From positions 1 through 11,273 of the forward strand of contig CAMYLL010000058.1 of NCBI GenBank assembly GCA_947259235.1: a stretch of DNA of 11,273 nt. The letters run 5' to 3'. This document shows, piece by piece, positions 1-5,897 of this stretch. Every line of letters begins with the position of its first letter. Within the stretch, counting starts at the first letter, position 1. The DNA is from an uncultured Pseudodesulfovibrio sp. GTDB taxonomy: Bacteria > Desulfobacterota > Desulfovibrionia > Desulfovibrionales > Desulfovibrionaceae. The notes beneath the pieces are model-generated. The model did not search any database. It worked only from the letters and a program-made list of their open reading frames with translations, and was not told the origin of the DNA. The position numbers and the translations under genes are program-made.

Positions 1-1248
1 AGACTTGATCGCAAGGAATACGCCCAATGCCGTCCAGGGCGACGGATCGCCACCGGCGCTGTCACCGCTTTGCGGCAATCCGGAGACGTACTGCGTCTCC
101 TCCTGCACGATGCGCATATCGTTTTCACAATCGGTAAAGAGGGTTGGCAGGTAGAAGTACCCGTCCTGAAGGGCCGGGTCATCCGGGCGCTTGCCTCCCA
201 GAGCGAGCGTGGCCCCTTCACTTGTGGCGATGCCGATATATTCCTCGACCTTGGCCAGATGCTCGGCCGAGATGAGCGGGCCCATGCGGGTTGTCTCGTC
301 AAAGCCGTTGCCCACGACAATCTTCTCCATCCGCTCACGCAGCGCGTCCACAAAGCGGTCGTGGATGCCTTCCTGAACCATGACGCGCGCCCCGGCGGAG
401 CAGATTTGCCCCGCATGGAAGAACACGCCGTTGAGGGCATAGTCCACGGCGGTGTCGAAGTCGGCATCGTCGAAGATGATGTTCGGATTCTTGCCGCCCA
501 GTTCGAGGGCGACCTTTTTCACATTGCCTGCGGCGGCGCGCATGATGGTCTTGCCGGTGGCTATGCCGCCGGTGAACGAGATGAGGTCGACGTCGTTGTT
601 TTCGGCCAGCTCGGCGCCGACCTCCGGGCCGGGGCCGAGCACCGTGTTGAGCACGCCGGGCGGGAACCCGGCCTCCTCGGCCAGCTCCGTCACCTTGAGG
701 GTTGTTAGCGGTGTGATTTCGCTGGGCTTCATGACGACGGTGCAGCCTGCGGCCAGGGCCGGGGCCAGCTTCCACGAGGCCTGAAGCAGCGGATAGTTCC
801 ACGGCGATATCTGGCCGCAGACGCCTACCGGCTCCCGGATGACCATGCTGGTTGAGTCGGGGTTGGGGGATGCTATGACCTCTCCGCCGTCCTTGTCCGC
901 CAGTCCGGCGAAGTAGCGGAAGATGCCCGCGATGTCGTCCATGTCCCACCGGCTTTCCTCCACGGTCTTGCCCGTGTCCAGGCTCTCAAGCCGGGCCAGG
1001 TCCTCGTGATCGCGCTCGATGAGGTCGGCCAGCTTGAACAGGAGCCGTGCCCGTTCTGAGGCCGGGGTCTGCGGCCAGCCGCCATGGTCGAAGGCGTGGC
1101 GGGCGGCCGCGATGGCCGCCTTGGCGTCCTCGCGCCCGCCCTCGCTCACGGTGGCGACGGTCTGGGCGTCGAAGGGATTGATGACCTGCCGCTCCCTGCC
1201 GGAGAGGGCGTCGACCCATTGGCCGTTTATGTACAGTTGATGTTTCAT
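1..1248 (-). CDS. betB: Betaine aldehyde dehydrogenase, partial and probably disrupted
   Basis: NAD(P)-dependent aldehyde dehydrogenase that oxidises betaine aldehyde to glycine betaine in the cytoplasm, the second step of choline-to-betaine conversion. Visible ALDH landmarks are PWNYPL (Asn151), FTGG near 225-228, the general base Glu249 in LELGGK, and the catalytic Cys283 in GQICSAG. The stretch around residues 248-384 closely resembles Bacillus GbsA as I recall it. The ATG at 1248 has GGGAG nine bases upstream and lies 18 bases after the betA stop, so it is translated in the same operon. The frame stays open to the window edge (416 codons). However, after residue 384 (IVQEE) the expected FGPV continuation and the NDTxYGLAA region are missing, and the last 32 residues do not look like ALDH in this or either other frame. 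Family members run to about 490 residues, so the C-terminal quarter is not seen. Identity is secure up to residue 384, but integrity is doubtful. Confidence 0.88.
   Translation of the reverse strand, partial: MKHQLYINGQWVDALSGRERQVINPFDAQTVATVSEGGREDAKAAIAAARHAFDHGGWPQTPASERARLLFKLADLIERDHEDLARLESLDTGKTVEESRWDMDDIAGIFRYFAGLADKDGGEVIASPNPDSTSMVIREPVGVCGQISPWNYPLLQASWKLAPALAAGCTVVMKPSEITPLTTLKVTELAEEAGFPPGVLNTVLGPGPEVGAELAENNDVDLISFTGGIATGKTIMRAAAGNVKKVALELGGKNPNIIFDDADFDTAVDYALNGVFFHAGQICSAGARVMVQEGIHDRFVDALRERMEKIVVGNGFDETTRMGPLISAEHLAKVEEYIGIATSEGATLALGGKRPDDPALQDGYFYLPTLFTDCENDMRIVQEETQYVSGLPQSGDSAGGDPSPWTALGVFLAIKS
82..100. repeat. Short hairpin at the betB homology break
   Basis: GGAGACG (82-88) and CGTCTCC (94-100) form a perfect 7-bp inverted repeat with a 5-base loop. 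The last codon that still fits the aldehyde dehydrogenase family ends at position 97, so the hairpin sits exactly on the point where similarity is lost. It may mark a rearrangement or polymerase-jump endpoint, or be coincidence. Confidence 0.5.
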
Positions 1249-1266
1249 TGTGCGTTGCTCCCGTCG

Positions 1267-2904
1267 CTATTTCGCGTGCGTGTAATAGGGGACGTCTTCC
1301 GGGGCCAGCGGGGTGTTGCCGAGGATGATGTCCGCGGCTTTCTCCGCGATCATCATGACCGGGGCGTAGATGTTGCCGTTAGTCACATAGGGCATGACCG
1401 AGGCGTCCACCACGCGCAGCCCTTCCACGCCGTGTACGCGCAGTTGCGGGTCGGTGACCGCCATGTCGTGCGTGCCCATGGCGCAGGTGCAGCTCGGGTG
1501 GTAGGCGGACTCGCCCTCGTTGGCCACGAAGTCGAGGATTTCCTCGTCCGTCTGCGCCTGTGCGCCCGGAGCCAGCTCCTTGCCGCGCAGCTCGTCAAAG
1601 GCGGGCTGGGTCATGATCTCGCGGGTCTTGCGGATGGCCTCGACCCATTCGCGCTTTTCCTGCTCCGTGGAGAGATAGTTGAACAGGATGCTGGGGTGTG
1701 CGTTCGGATCATTGGATTTGATCTTCACATGGCCGCGAACGTCGGTGTTCATGGGGCCCACGTGGACCTGATAGCCATGGCCCTCGTTGGGGGCGGAGCC
1801 GTCGTAGCGGATGGCGATGGGCAGGAAGTGGTACTGAAGGTTGGGGTACTCCACCTGATCGTTGCCGCGGATGAAGCCGCCCGCCTCGAAGTGGTTGGTG
1901 GCCGCCTCGCCCTTGCCTGCAAAGAGCCATTTCATGCCGATCCACGGCTGGTTGTACCACTTGAGCGCCGGGAACATGGAGACCGGTTTCTTGCAGGCAT
2001 ACTGCACGTACAGCTCCAGGTGGTCCTGCAGGTTTTCGCCCACGCCGGGGAGGTCCTGAACAACGTCGATGCCCAGCGCGGAAAGCTCCTTCCCGTTGCC
2101 CACGCCCGAAAGCTGGAGCAGCTGGGGGGAGTTGATGGCTCCGCCGCAGGAGATGATCTCTCCGGCGTAAGCCTTGTGGGTGGTCTTGCCCCGGGTGTAT
2201 TCCACGCCCACGGCGCGCTTGCCCTCAAAGAGGATGCGCGTGGTCATGGCCTTGCATTTGACCGTCAGGTTGCGGCGGTTCTTCACGGGGTGGACGTAGG
2301 CCCGGGCCGCGTTCCAGCGGCGGCCGCGATAGGTGTTGCGGTCGAACTTGCCGAACCCTTCCTGCTGATAGCCGTTGACGTCCTTGGTCACCGGATACCC
2401 GGCCTGCTGCACGGCGCTGAAGAAGGCGTCGAAGAGGGGATTGTCGCACTCCGGCTCTGTCAGATACAGGGGGCCGACCGCGCCCTGATACTCGTCCGCT
2501 CCGGCTGTACGGCATTCGAACCGCTTGAAATACGGCAGGCAGTGGGCGTAGGACCAATCCTCCAGACCGTCCTCCCTGGACCACTTCTCGTAGTCCATGG
2601 CGTTGCCGCGGATGTAGATCATGCCGTTTATGCAGCTCGATCCGCCGAGGACCTTGCCGCGCGGCTGGTAGATGCGCCGGTTGTTCATGTGCGGCTCGGG
2701 ATCGGATTCATACCACCAGTTGTAGGTCTTGCCTGCCAGCGGATAGGTCAGCGCGGCGGGCATGTGGATGCGAAAGTCGAGTTTGAAATCCGGAAGTCCG
2801 GCTTCGAGGACGAGAACCTCGTTCTTGGGATTGGCGCTGAGGCGGTTGGCCAGGACGGAGCCGGCGGAACCGCCGCCGACGATGATGTAATCGTATTGCT
2901 TCAT
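1267..2904 (-). CDS. betA: Choline dehydrogenase (GMC oxidoreductase)
   Basis: FAD-dependent oxidoreductase that converts choline to betaine aldehyde. BetA-type enzymes pass electrons to the membrane respiratory chain. The 545-residue product has the N-terminal dinucleotide fold YDYIIVGGGSAGS (residues 4-16) and LVLEAG ending the second strand (31-36). It has the first GMC signature around GGSSCINGMIYIRGNA (87-102) and the second around GGAINSPQLLQLSGVG (254-269). The catalytic His469 lies in HPSCTCAMG and Asn511 in TNGNIYAP. Length and the run of similarity to E. coli BetA (MNNRR, GYQQEGFG, LPGVGENLQDHLE, NHFEAGGFIR) are normal, so it looks intact. The ATG at 2904 follows the regulator stop by 21 bases, with a weak AGAGAGAA ribosome site. 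Its place between the regulator and betB supports glycine-betaine synthesis for osmoprotection, or choline use. Very sure of family; sure of substrate from context. Confidence 0.96.
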   Translation of the reverse strand: MKQYDYIIVGGGSAGSVLANRLSANPKNEVLVLEAGLPDFKLDFRIHMPAALTYPLAGKTYNWWYESDPEPHMNNRRIYQPRGKVLGGSSCINGMIYIRGNAMDYEKWSREDGLEDWSYAHCLPYFKRFECRTAGADEYQGAVGPLYLTEPECDNPLFDAFFSAVQQAGYPVTKDVNGYQQEGFGKFDRNTYRGRRWNAARAYVHPVKNRRNLTVKCKAMTTRILFEGKRAVGVEYTRGKTTHKAYAGEIISCGGAINSPQLLQLSGVGNGKELSALGIDVVQDLPGVGENLQDHLELYVQYACKKPVSMFPALKWYNQPWIGMKWLFAGKGEAATNHFEAGGFIRGNDQVEYPNLQYHFLPIAIRYDGSAPNEGHGYQVHVGPMNTDVRGHVKIKSNDPNAHPSILFNYLSTEQEKREWVEAIRKTREIMTQPAFDELRGKELAPGAQAQTDEEILDFVANEGESAYHPSCTCAMGTHDMAVTDPQLRVHGVEGLRVVDASVMPYVTNGNIYAPVMMIAEKAADIILGNTPLAPEDVPYYTHAK

Positions 2905-2925
2905 GATGCGTTTTCTCTCTTGTGG

Positions 2926-3708
2926 CTAGTGATTGTCTTCCTGAAGGAAGCCGGTGTTCGGCGCGCTGGCGGGGGCGGCCTTCTCGTCGATGCACTGGCG
3001 CAGCAGCACATAGTGGTGTCCGTTATAGGCCAGGGCGCGCATGATTTCGCCATTGGCTATGGCCCTGGCTGTATTGCTCCAGTTGGCGCCTGCCTTTATG
3101 CGATACGTCCGGTCTTCGTACAGGGCATAGTCGTGCGAACTGAACCCCATCTGAAGGGCGTGCATCACCCATTCGAAGAGCGGATTGCGTGCCATCCTGG
3201 CCAGCTTGATGTTCAACTGCCGGTCCAACTCGCTGGCGTCGATGAGGTCCGGCTCATCCTCCAGAAGCATGGCCTCCAGTCGAAGGGCTTCCTTGAGCAG
3301 CTCGTCTTTTTCAGCCTGTTCGGCATGCGCGATGGCGAGCTGGGTGATGGTCCGGTCGAGGGATTCGCGGAACTCGATCACCTTCTCCGGCTCCATCGGG
3401 TGCTGCTTGAGGAACAAGGCCAGTGATTCAGAGACATTGCCGACATCAAGCTGCCGAACATAGGCTCCGCCCTTGGCTCCCTTCCTTACCTCAAGAAGTC
3501 CCTTCTGCTGCAGAATCTTGATTGCTTCCCGAATGACGCCGCGTCCTGTGCCGAACTGCGATTGCATCTCCCGTTCGCTCGGCAGCCGCCCGCCGGGGGC
3601 GAGCCTGCCATTCACGATGGCGGCTTCGACCTGGAGAGCGATTTCCTCGCTCGCACGGCCGGCCTGGACAGGCATGAAAAGGTGCAGAGGTTGTGAGGTT
3701 GGCTTCAA
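2926..3708 (-). CDS. GntR-family transcriptional regulator, FadR subfamily (FCD domain)
   Basis: DNA-binding regulator of 260 residues. The winged helix-turn-helix covers about residues 19-84 (LPSEREM at 42-48, GRGVIREAIKILQQKGLLEVRKG at 55-77, GGAYV). An all-helical FCD ligand-binding domain follows, about 107-238. It is the first gene of the operon with betA and betB, where BetI (TetR family) is the usual regulator in enterics, so control here is by a different family. In FCD proteins with a metal site I expect D-x3-H plus two more His. Here the first pair is D162...N166, and the second His position appears to be Trp210, so a metal-bound carboxylate effector is unlikely. Start: I take the TTG at 3708, which has AGG upstream. 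The first ATG (3675) has no ribosome site and would remove 11 residues outside the domain. The ligand is unknown; choline or betaine aldehyde is inferred from context only. Confidence 0.92.
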   Translation of the reverse strand: MKPTSQPLHLFMPVQAGRASEEIALQVEAAIVNGRLAPGGRLPSEREMQSQFGTGRGVIREAIKILQQKGLLEVRKGAKGGAYVRQLDVGNVSESLALFLKQHPMEPEKVIEFRESLDRTITQLAIAHAEQAEKDELLKEALRLEAMLLEDEPDLIDASELDRQLNIKLARMARNPLFEWVMHALQMGFSSHDYALYEDRTYRIKAGANWSNTARAIANGEIMRALAYNGHHYVLLRQCIDEKAAPASAPNTGFLQEDNH

Positions 3709-3719
3709 TGGTATTACCT
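3709..3719. promoter_or_regulatory. FadR-type operator, start-codon-proximal
   Basis: TGGTATTACCT contains the perfect palindrome GGTATTACC and fits the FadR-subfamily operator consensus TNGTNNNACNA except for its last base. It lies directly against the TTG start codon of the GntR-type regulator. Its centre (3714) is 62 bases, about six helical turns, from the second operator (3776), which would put two bound dimers on the same DNA face. Binding by the adjacent regulator is inference. Confidence 0.6.
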
Positions 3720-3737
3720 ATTTGGCGTTTTTTTTGG

Positions 3738-3751
3738 TTTTTCGCGAAAAA
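3738..3751. repeat. 14-bp perfect palindrome between the two operators
   Basis: TTTTTCGCGAAAAA is self-complementary. Its centre (3744.5) falls almost exactly midway between the two operator centres (3714 and 3776). The A and T tracts on either side of CGCG could be an intrinsically bent or flexible segment, or a site for another dimeric protein. In the transcript it lies in the 5' leader of the regulator gene. Confidence 0.5.
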
Positions 3752-3770
3752 ACAACGTAAACTCACGCTT

Positions 3771-3781
3771 TGGTCGTACCA
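3771..3781. promoter_or_regulatory. FadR-type operator over the transcription start
   Basis: TGGTCGTACCA matches the FadR-subfamily operator consensus TNGTNNNACNA at every defined position. It shares its last base with the -10 hexamer of the operon promoter and covers the predicted start of transcription (about 3774), the position expected for a repressor. Together with the second site at 3709-3719 it suggests negative autoregulation of the betaine operon. Confidence 0.7.
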
Positions 3782-3810
3782 TTCTAGGCGAATTAATTCG
3801 ATGTCGTCAA
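3781..3810 (-). promoter_or_regulatory. Sigma-70-type promoter of the betaine operon
   Basis: Read on the minus strand, TTGACG (3810-3805) and TAGAAT (3786-3781) match the -35 and -10 consensus at five of six positions each and are separated by 18 bases. Transcription would start near 3774, leaving a leader of about 66 bases before the TTG start of the regulator gene. The surrounding DNA is clearly more AT-rich than the genes. Confidence 0.7.
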
Positions 3811-4091
3811 GGAGTGGGGGAAAGTTTGTTAATGACGCATGAATTCAGTCTGTTACGACAACCCATGCCGTCTGGTGCGGCGTTCGACGGCCGTTGTCGC
3901 CTCGTCGCGCCCGTCTGTGTCGGGGCCGACGGTGCTGCTTGAAATAATCACTTGATATCGTATGTGATATGGTCTTTATCGCGCTGTCAGGTGAAGGTTG
4001 GCGGGCCACGGCATTGTCTGCCGGGTTGTGCGTATGTGTTGCAGTGGGGCGTGTTCTTTTGCCCGTGACGGGGCGCGCTGTCCGGCAACGC

Positions 4092-4130
4092 AAAAAGGCT
4101 GAAAGGCGATGAAACGTCCTTTCAGCCTTT
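4092..4130 (-). terminator. Intrinsic terminator of the DUF169 gene
   Basis: AAAGGCTGAAAGG (4094-4106) and CCTTTCAGCCTTT (4118-4130) form a perfect 13-bp stem with an 11-base loop. On the minus strand the stem runs into a TTTTT tract (4096-4092), the layout of a factor-independent terminator for the gene ending at 4195. It also shields the betaine operon promoter from read-through. Confidence 0.85.
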
Positions 4131-4154
4131 CGGCATGTGTTCTGGCGTGCGTCG

Positions 4155-4186
4155 GGCAAGGCGGTTTCGCGTCGGGCCGCCTTGCC
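4155..4186 (-). repeat. GC-rich hairpin just behind the DUF169 stop codon
   Basis: GGCAAGGCGG (4155-4164) and CCGCCTTGCC (4177-4186) form a perfect 10-bp stem with a 12-base loop, starting nine bases after the DUF169 stop. No T-run follows, so on its own it is not a classical terminator. It may stabilise the mRNA 3' end or act with the stronger terminator 25 bases downstream. Confidence 0.6.
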
Positions 4187-4194
4187 TGGTCCGC

Positions 4195-4977
4195 CTATTT
4201 CTTCTCGTTCTTCTTGAAGATGATCAACGGGCAGTTCTTGCAGATGTCGGCTCCCGGGAATCCGTCCCCTGGGCGCGTGATGGAGCTGCTCGCCTCCCTG
4301 ATCCGGTGCATGAGCCGTTCAAAGGTGGCCCGGAACTTTTTCCCGGGGATGACGACGTTGATTTCGCCGCGCTCGGTCTTGCCCGCGTTGTAGCTGCCGG
4401 AGCAGGCCGGGAGCATGTTGAACTCCTGCTCGAGAAAGCTGAAGACGTTGCCGCCGCATGCCGAGGAGTTCATGGTGATGCTCGGCCGCAGCGGGTGGGT
4501 GTCGGTAGCGGCCATGTAGTCCACTGCCAGGTGATATGCCTGCATGTTGTCGCAGTAGAAGTGAACCGTGTCAGGCTCGAAGAGGCCGTCTATGGAGCCG
4601 AGCGGAGCAACGGCAATGCCCAGGAGGCCGACGTCGAGCGTGGGTTTTGACTTGACGAAGCGCTCGGCCTGTTCCAGGTCGCGCGTGTACTTGGCGTGGC
4701 CCTTGATCTCGCCCTCGTCCAGCCCTTTCCAGCCGAAGCTGTACTTCGCATTGGCACAACCCAGCCCCTCGACGCCGGAATAGACGATCTGTCCCTTCAT
4801 TCGCGCACCCAGCTCCCATTGACAAAAGGTCATGGGTTTGAGCGGCGTATGAATCTCCGGCGCGTCATTTTGGAAGGCCTGCAACTCCTTTTCATCATAG
4901 AAGAACTTGACCGCCACGGGGTAGTGGTAAAGGCGCAGTTCCTTCATCAGAACGGCTTGCATTTCTTTGTAGGTCAA
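4195..4977 (-). CDS. DUF169 family protein, cysteine-rich
   Basis: Member of the DUF169 (COG2043-type) family, whose biochemical role is not established. With the TTG start the protein has 260 residues, near the usual family length. It begins with a helix leading to the conserved PVAVKF strand (residues 20-25). Seven cysteines are visible: Cys52 (TFCQW), Cys74 (GLGCANA), Cys142, Cys174 (SACGG), Cys192 (PACSG), and a C-terminal CxxC (246/249). Several sit in family-conserved glycine-rich contexts, which hints at metal or cofactor binding. No signal peptide or membrane segment is seen, so it should be cytoplasmic. Start choice: AGGAGG (4991-4986) lies eight bases before the TTG at 4977. The in-frame ATG at 5007 (10 residues longer) has no usable ribosome site. 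The gene is monocistronic, ends in a terminator, and has a sigma-54 promoter candidate upstream, divergent from the sigma-54 activator. Confidence 0.85.
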   Translation of the reverse strand: MTYKEMQAVLMKELRLYHYPVAVKFFYDEKELQAFQNDAPEIHTPLKPMTFCQWELGARMKGQIVYSGVEGLGCANAKYSFGWKGLDEGEIKGHAKYTRDLEQAERFVKSKPTLDVGLLGIAVAPLGSIDGLFEPDTVHFYCDNMQAYHLAVDYMAATDTHPLRPSITMNSSACGGNVFSFLEQEFNMLPACSGSYNAGKTERGEINVVIPGKKFRATFERLMHRIREASSSITRPGDGFPGADICKNCPLIIFKKNEKK

Positions 4978-4985
4978 CGGTGTTG

Positions 4986-4991
4986 CCTCCT
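4986..4991 (-). promoter_or_regulatory. Shine-Dalgarno AGGAGG that selects a TTG start
   Basis: A full AGGAGG on the minus strand lies eight bases upstream of the TTG at 4977-4975. It falls inside the frame that begins at the ATG at 5007, where only GGGA one base away from the ATG could serve. Spacing and strength favour the TTG as the real DUF169 start. Confidence 0.65.
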
Positions 4992-5001
4992 GAATTGGTT
5001 T

Positions 5002-5084
5002 GTTCATTCCCGCGGTACAAATCGGAGAGTCTAAAGGTTGGTTGATGGCGTTTCATAGGTCTCGGCCGACCCGCGGGAATGAAC
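5002..5084. repeat. 14-bp perfect inverted repeat in the DUF169 leader
   Basis: GTTCATTCCCGCGG (5002-5015) is the exact reverse complement of CCGCGGGAATGAAC (5071-5084), with 55 bases between. Both arms lie downstream of the predicted sigma-54 start (about 5111), so the DUF169 transcript could fold a 14-bp stem ending 11 bases before its AGGAGG. One arm includes the alternative ATG at 5007. Possible roles are mRNA stability, translational control, or paired protein sites. Confidence 0.65.
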
Positions 5085-5122
5085 TCTTGGAATGGATACT
5101 CACATTGAGTGTCGCAGATTTA

Positions 5123-5137
5123 GCAAAGGCCATGCCG
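5123..5137 (-). promoter_or_regulatory. Sigma-54 (-24/-12) promoter candidate for the DUF169 gene
   Basis: The minus strand reads CGGCATGGCCTTTGCT. GG and GC are separated by exactly ten bases, and GGCA, G, TTGC and T match the consensus TGGCACGNNNNTTGCW, with mismatches at the first T and the sixth base. The start would be near 5111, giving a leader of about 130 bases to the TTG start. It lies opposite a gene for a sigma-54 activator, which supports the call. Confidence 0.5.
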
Positions 5138-5354
5138 TGTCGCCCGGCCGGAGCGTTGCGACTCTCCCGCTTCGATCCCCGGCGCACGGAAATGACCGAA
5201 TGACTGCCTGTGTTGCCGGATGGTTGCCGCGTTTTGCAATACTTGTGGCGGCCGGTTTGCCTGGGGGTGGGCGTGGTCGCTATTCAGACGATGCCAGAAG
5301 AGAAGCAGTGTCCGGGCCGCTTTTCAACGGGATTCAGTGGTTGATCAAACGAAA

Positions 5355-5373
5355 TTCCGTTGTTGCAACGGAA
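5355..5373. promoter_or_regulatory. Palindromic upstream activator site
   Basis: TTCCGTTGTTGCAACGGAA is a perfect 8-bp inverted repeat with a 3-base centre. It lies about 80 bases upstream of the -24 element at 5445 and about 227 bases from the minus-strand promoter, within the range used by enhancer-binding proteins with a Fis-type helix-turn-helix. Partial copies flank it: CAACGGGA (5325-5332) and CCGTTG (5376-5381). Binding by the neighbouring activator is inference. Confidence 0.6.
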
Positions 5374-5443
5374 GGCCGTTGCGAGTCGGTGAGGTCGGAT
5401 AAATATGTTCAGCTATTTCAGCGTGTCGTTCGCAGTTCGTGGC

Positions 5444-5458
5444 TGGCACAATGATTGC
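5444..5458 (+). promoter_or_regulatory. Sigma-54 (-24/-12) promoter
   Basis: TGGCACAATGATTGC carries complete TGGCAC and TTGC elements, with GG and GC ten bases apart, the invariant spacing of sigma-54 promoters. Transcription would start near 5470 and run towards the activator gene at 5898, leaving a leader of about 430 bases or transcribing a small RNA. A palindromic activator site lies upstream at the expected distance. Confidence 0.72.
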
Positions 5459-5543
5459 CATGGCACGCTCGGGCGATGAAACGAGAAGGGCATCGCGGTC
5501 AGGACGCCCGCCCTTGAACGAAACGCATTGTCAACCACAGCCA

Positions 5544-5597
5544 GCATGCCCGCCTTCGACACGCTTCCAACCCTGAGCCGTCGAAGGCGGGCCATGC
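5544..5597 (+). repeat. Long hairpin in the activator leader
   Basis: GCCCGCCTTCGAC (5548-5560) and GTCGAAGGCGGGC (5580-5592) pair perfectly over 13 bp around a 19-base loop. Allowing one bulged C, GCATG/CATGC extends the stem to 17 bp (5544-5597). No T-run follows on either strand, so it is not a standard terminator. It lies about 75 bases after the predicted sigma-54 transcription start. Confidence 0.6.
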
Positions 5598-5755
5598 AAC
5601 CAGCCCACGGCAGGCATGGTCCAGCCGCGCGACCCGGACTTTTCCGTTCCGGCGCGCTCCCGGGCGAACTTGGTGTTGGAGTGGCCCCATGGCCGTGAAG
5701 ACGACTCGGGCTGTGCGGGACGGTTTTCTTGCCCGGCATCCCTGCCGACCGTGAA

Positions 5756-5828
5756 AGGACGGACAATCAGCGCGAGCCGCACACCGTACCTCGCACCTCC
5801 GCAGGCTATCGCGTTGTTTGTCCGTCCT
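5756..5828 (+). repeat. Nested inverted repeat, possible structured leader RNA
   Basis: AGGACGGACAA (5756-5766) and TTGTCCGTCCT (5818-5828) are perfect 11-bp complements. Nested inside are CGCGA (5771-5775) with TCGCG (5809-5813), and then GCC with GGC after a two-base bulge. Together they would give an interrupted stem of about 19 bp closing a loop of roughly 25 bases, ending 69 bases before the activator ATG. No known riboswitch family was recognised. Confidence 0.5.
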
Positions 5829-5897
5829 CCTTCGCGTGCGTTCGCCCCGGAGCTCATTTGGGTTGTGGGGGAGCGTTGTTTACAGTAATTCTAGGGC

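Larger units (their letters stand above)
3709..4194. other. Intergenic region between the betaine operon and the DUF169 gene
   Basis: This 486-base stretch has no convincing gene. Its left third holds the operon promoter, two operators and a palindrome, and its right end holds the terminator and hairpin behind the DUF169 gene. In between (about 3811-4090) I see only a small AT-rich patch around 3939-3978. It contains two copies of TGATAT (3953-3958 and 3965-3970) that also form the short inverted repeat ATATC/GATAT. No good promoter hexamers accompany it. Confidence 0.6.
5008..5897. other. 890-base regulatory region between DUF169 and the sigma-54 activator
   Basis: No reading frame here looks like a real protein: the open frames overlap on both strands, lack ribosome sites and recall no family. 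Instead the region contains, left to right, the leader inverted repeat, a minus-strand sigma-54 promoter candidate, a perfect palindrome with nearby half-sites, a plus-strand sigma-54 promoter, and two structured inverted repeats. A very small frame at 5476-5517 follows the plus promoter but has no good ribosome site. Near the activator start, a weak sigma-70-like pair, TTGGGT (5858-5863) and TACAGT (5881-5886) with 17 bases between, could give a nearly leaderless transcript. Confidence 0.6.

Noticed and set aside
1..96. A frameshift as the cause of the betB break
   Set aside because: All three frames of this strand were read across 1-96; none gives FGPV or the expected ALDH C-terminal pattern.
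1084..3426. A 780-codon open frame on the plus strand, antisense to betA and the regulator
   Set aside because: It crosses three well-identified minus-strand genes, has low-complexity GC-codon composition and no recognisable motif. It is a by-product of high-GC codon use on the opposite strand.
2926..3708. Calling the betaine operon regulator betI
   Set aside because: BetI is a TetR-family protein. This sequence has a GntR winged helix with an FCD domain.
3845..4159. A 104-codon minus-strand frame between the DUF169 gene and the betaine operon
   Set aside because: It runs straight through the 13-bp terminator stem, has no ribosome site and an improbable composition.
5246..5260. A third sigma-54-like site, TGGCGGCCGGTTTGC, on the plus strand
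   Set aside because: Spacing and TTGC are right, but the AC after TGGC is missing and no gene follows. In GC-rich DNA such partial matches are expected by chance.
5092..5454. Overlapping open frames of about 100-120 codons in the 5092-5857 gap on both strands
   Set aside because: They lack ribosome sites, overlap one another in several frames, and cover palindromes and promoter elements. No protein family is recalled, and I saw no trace of a decayed gene.
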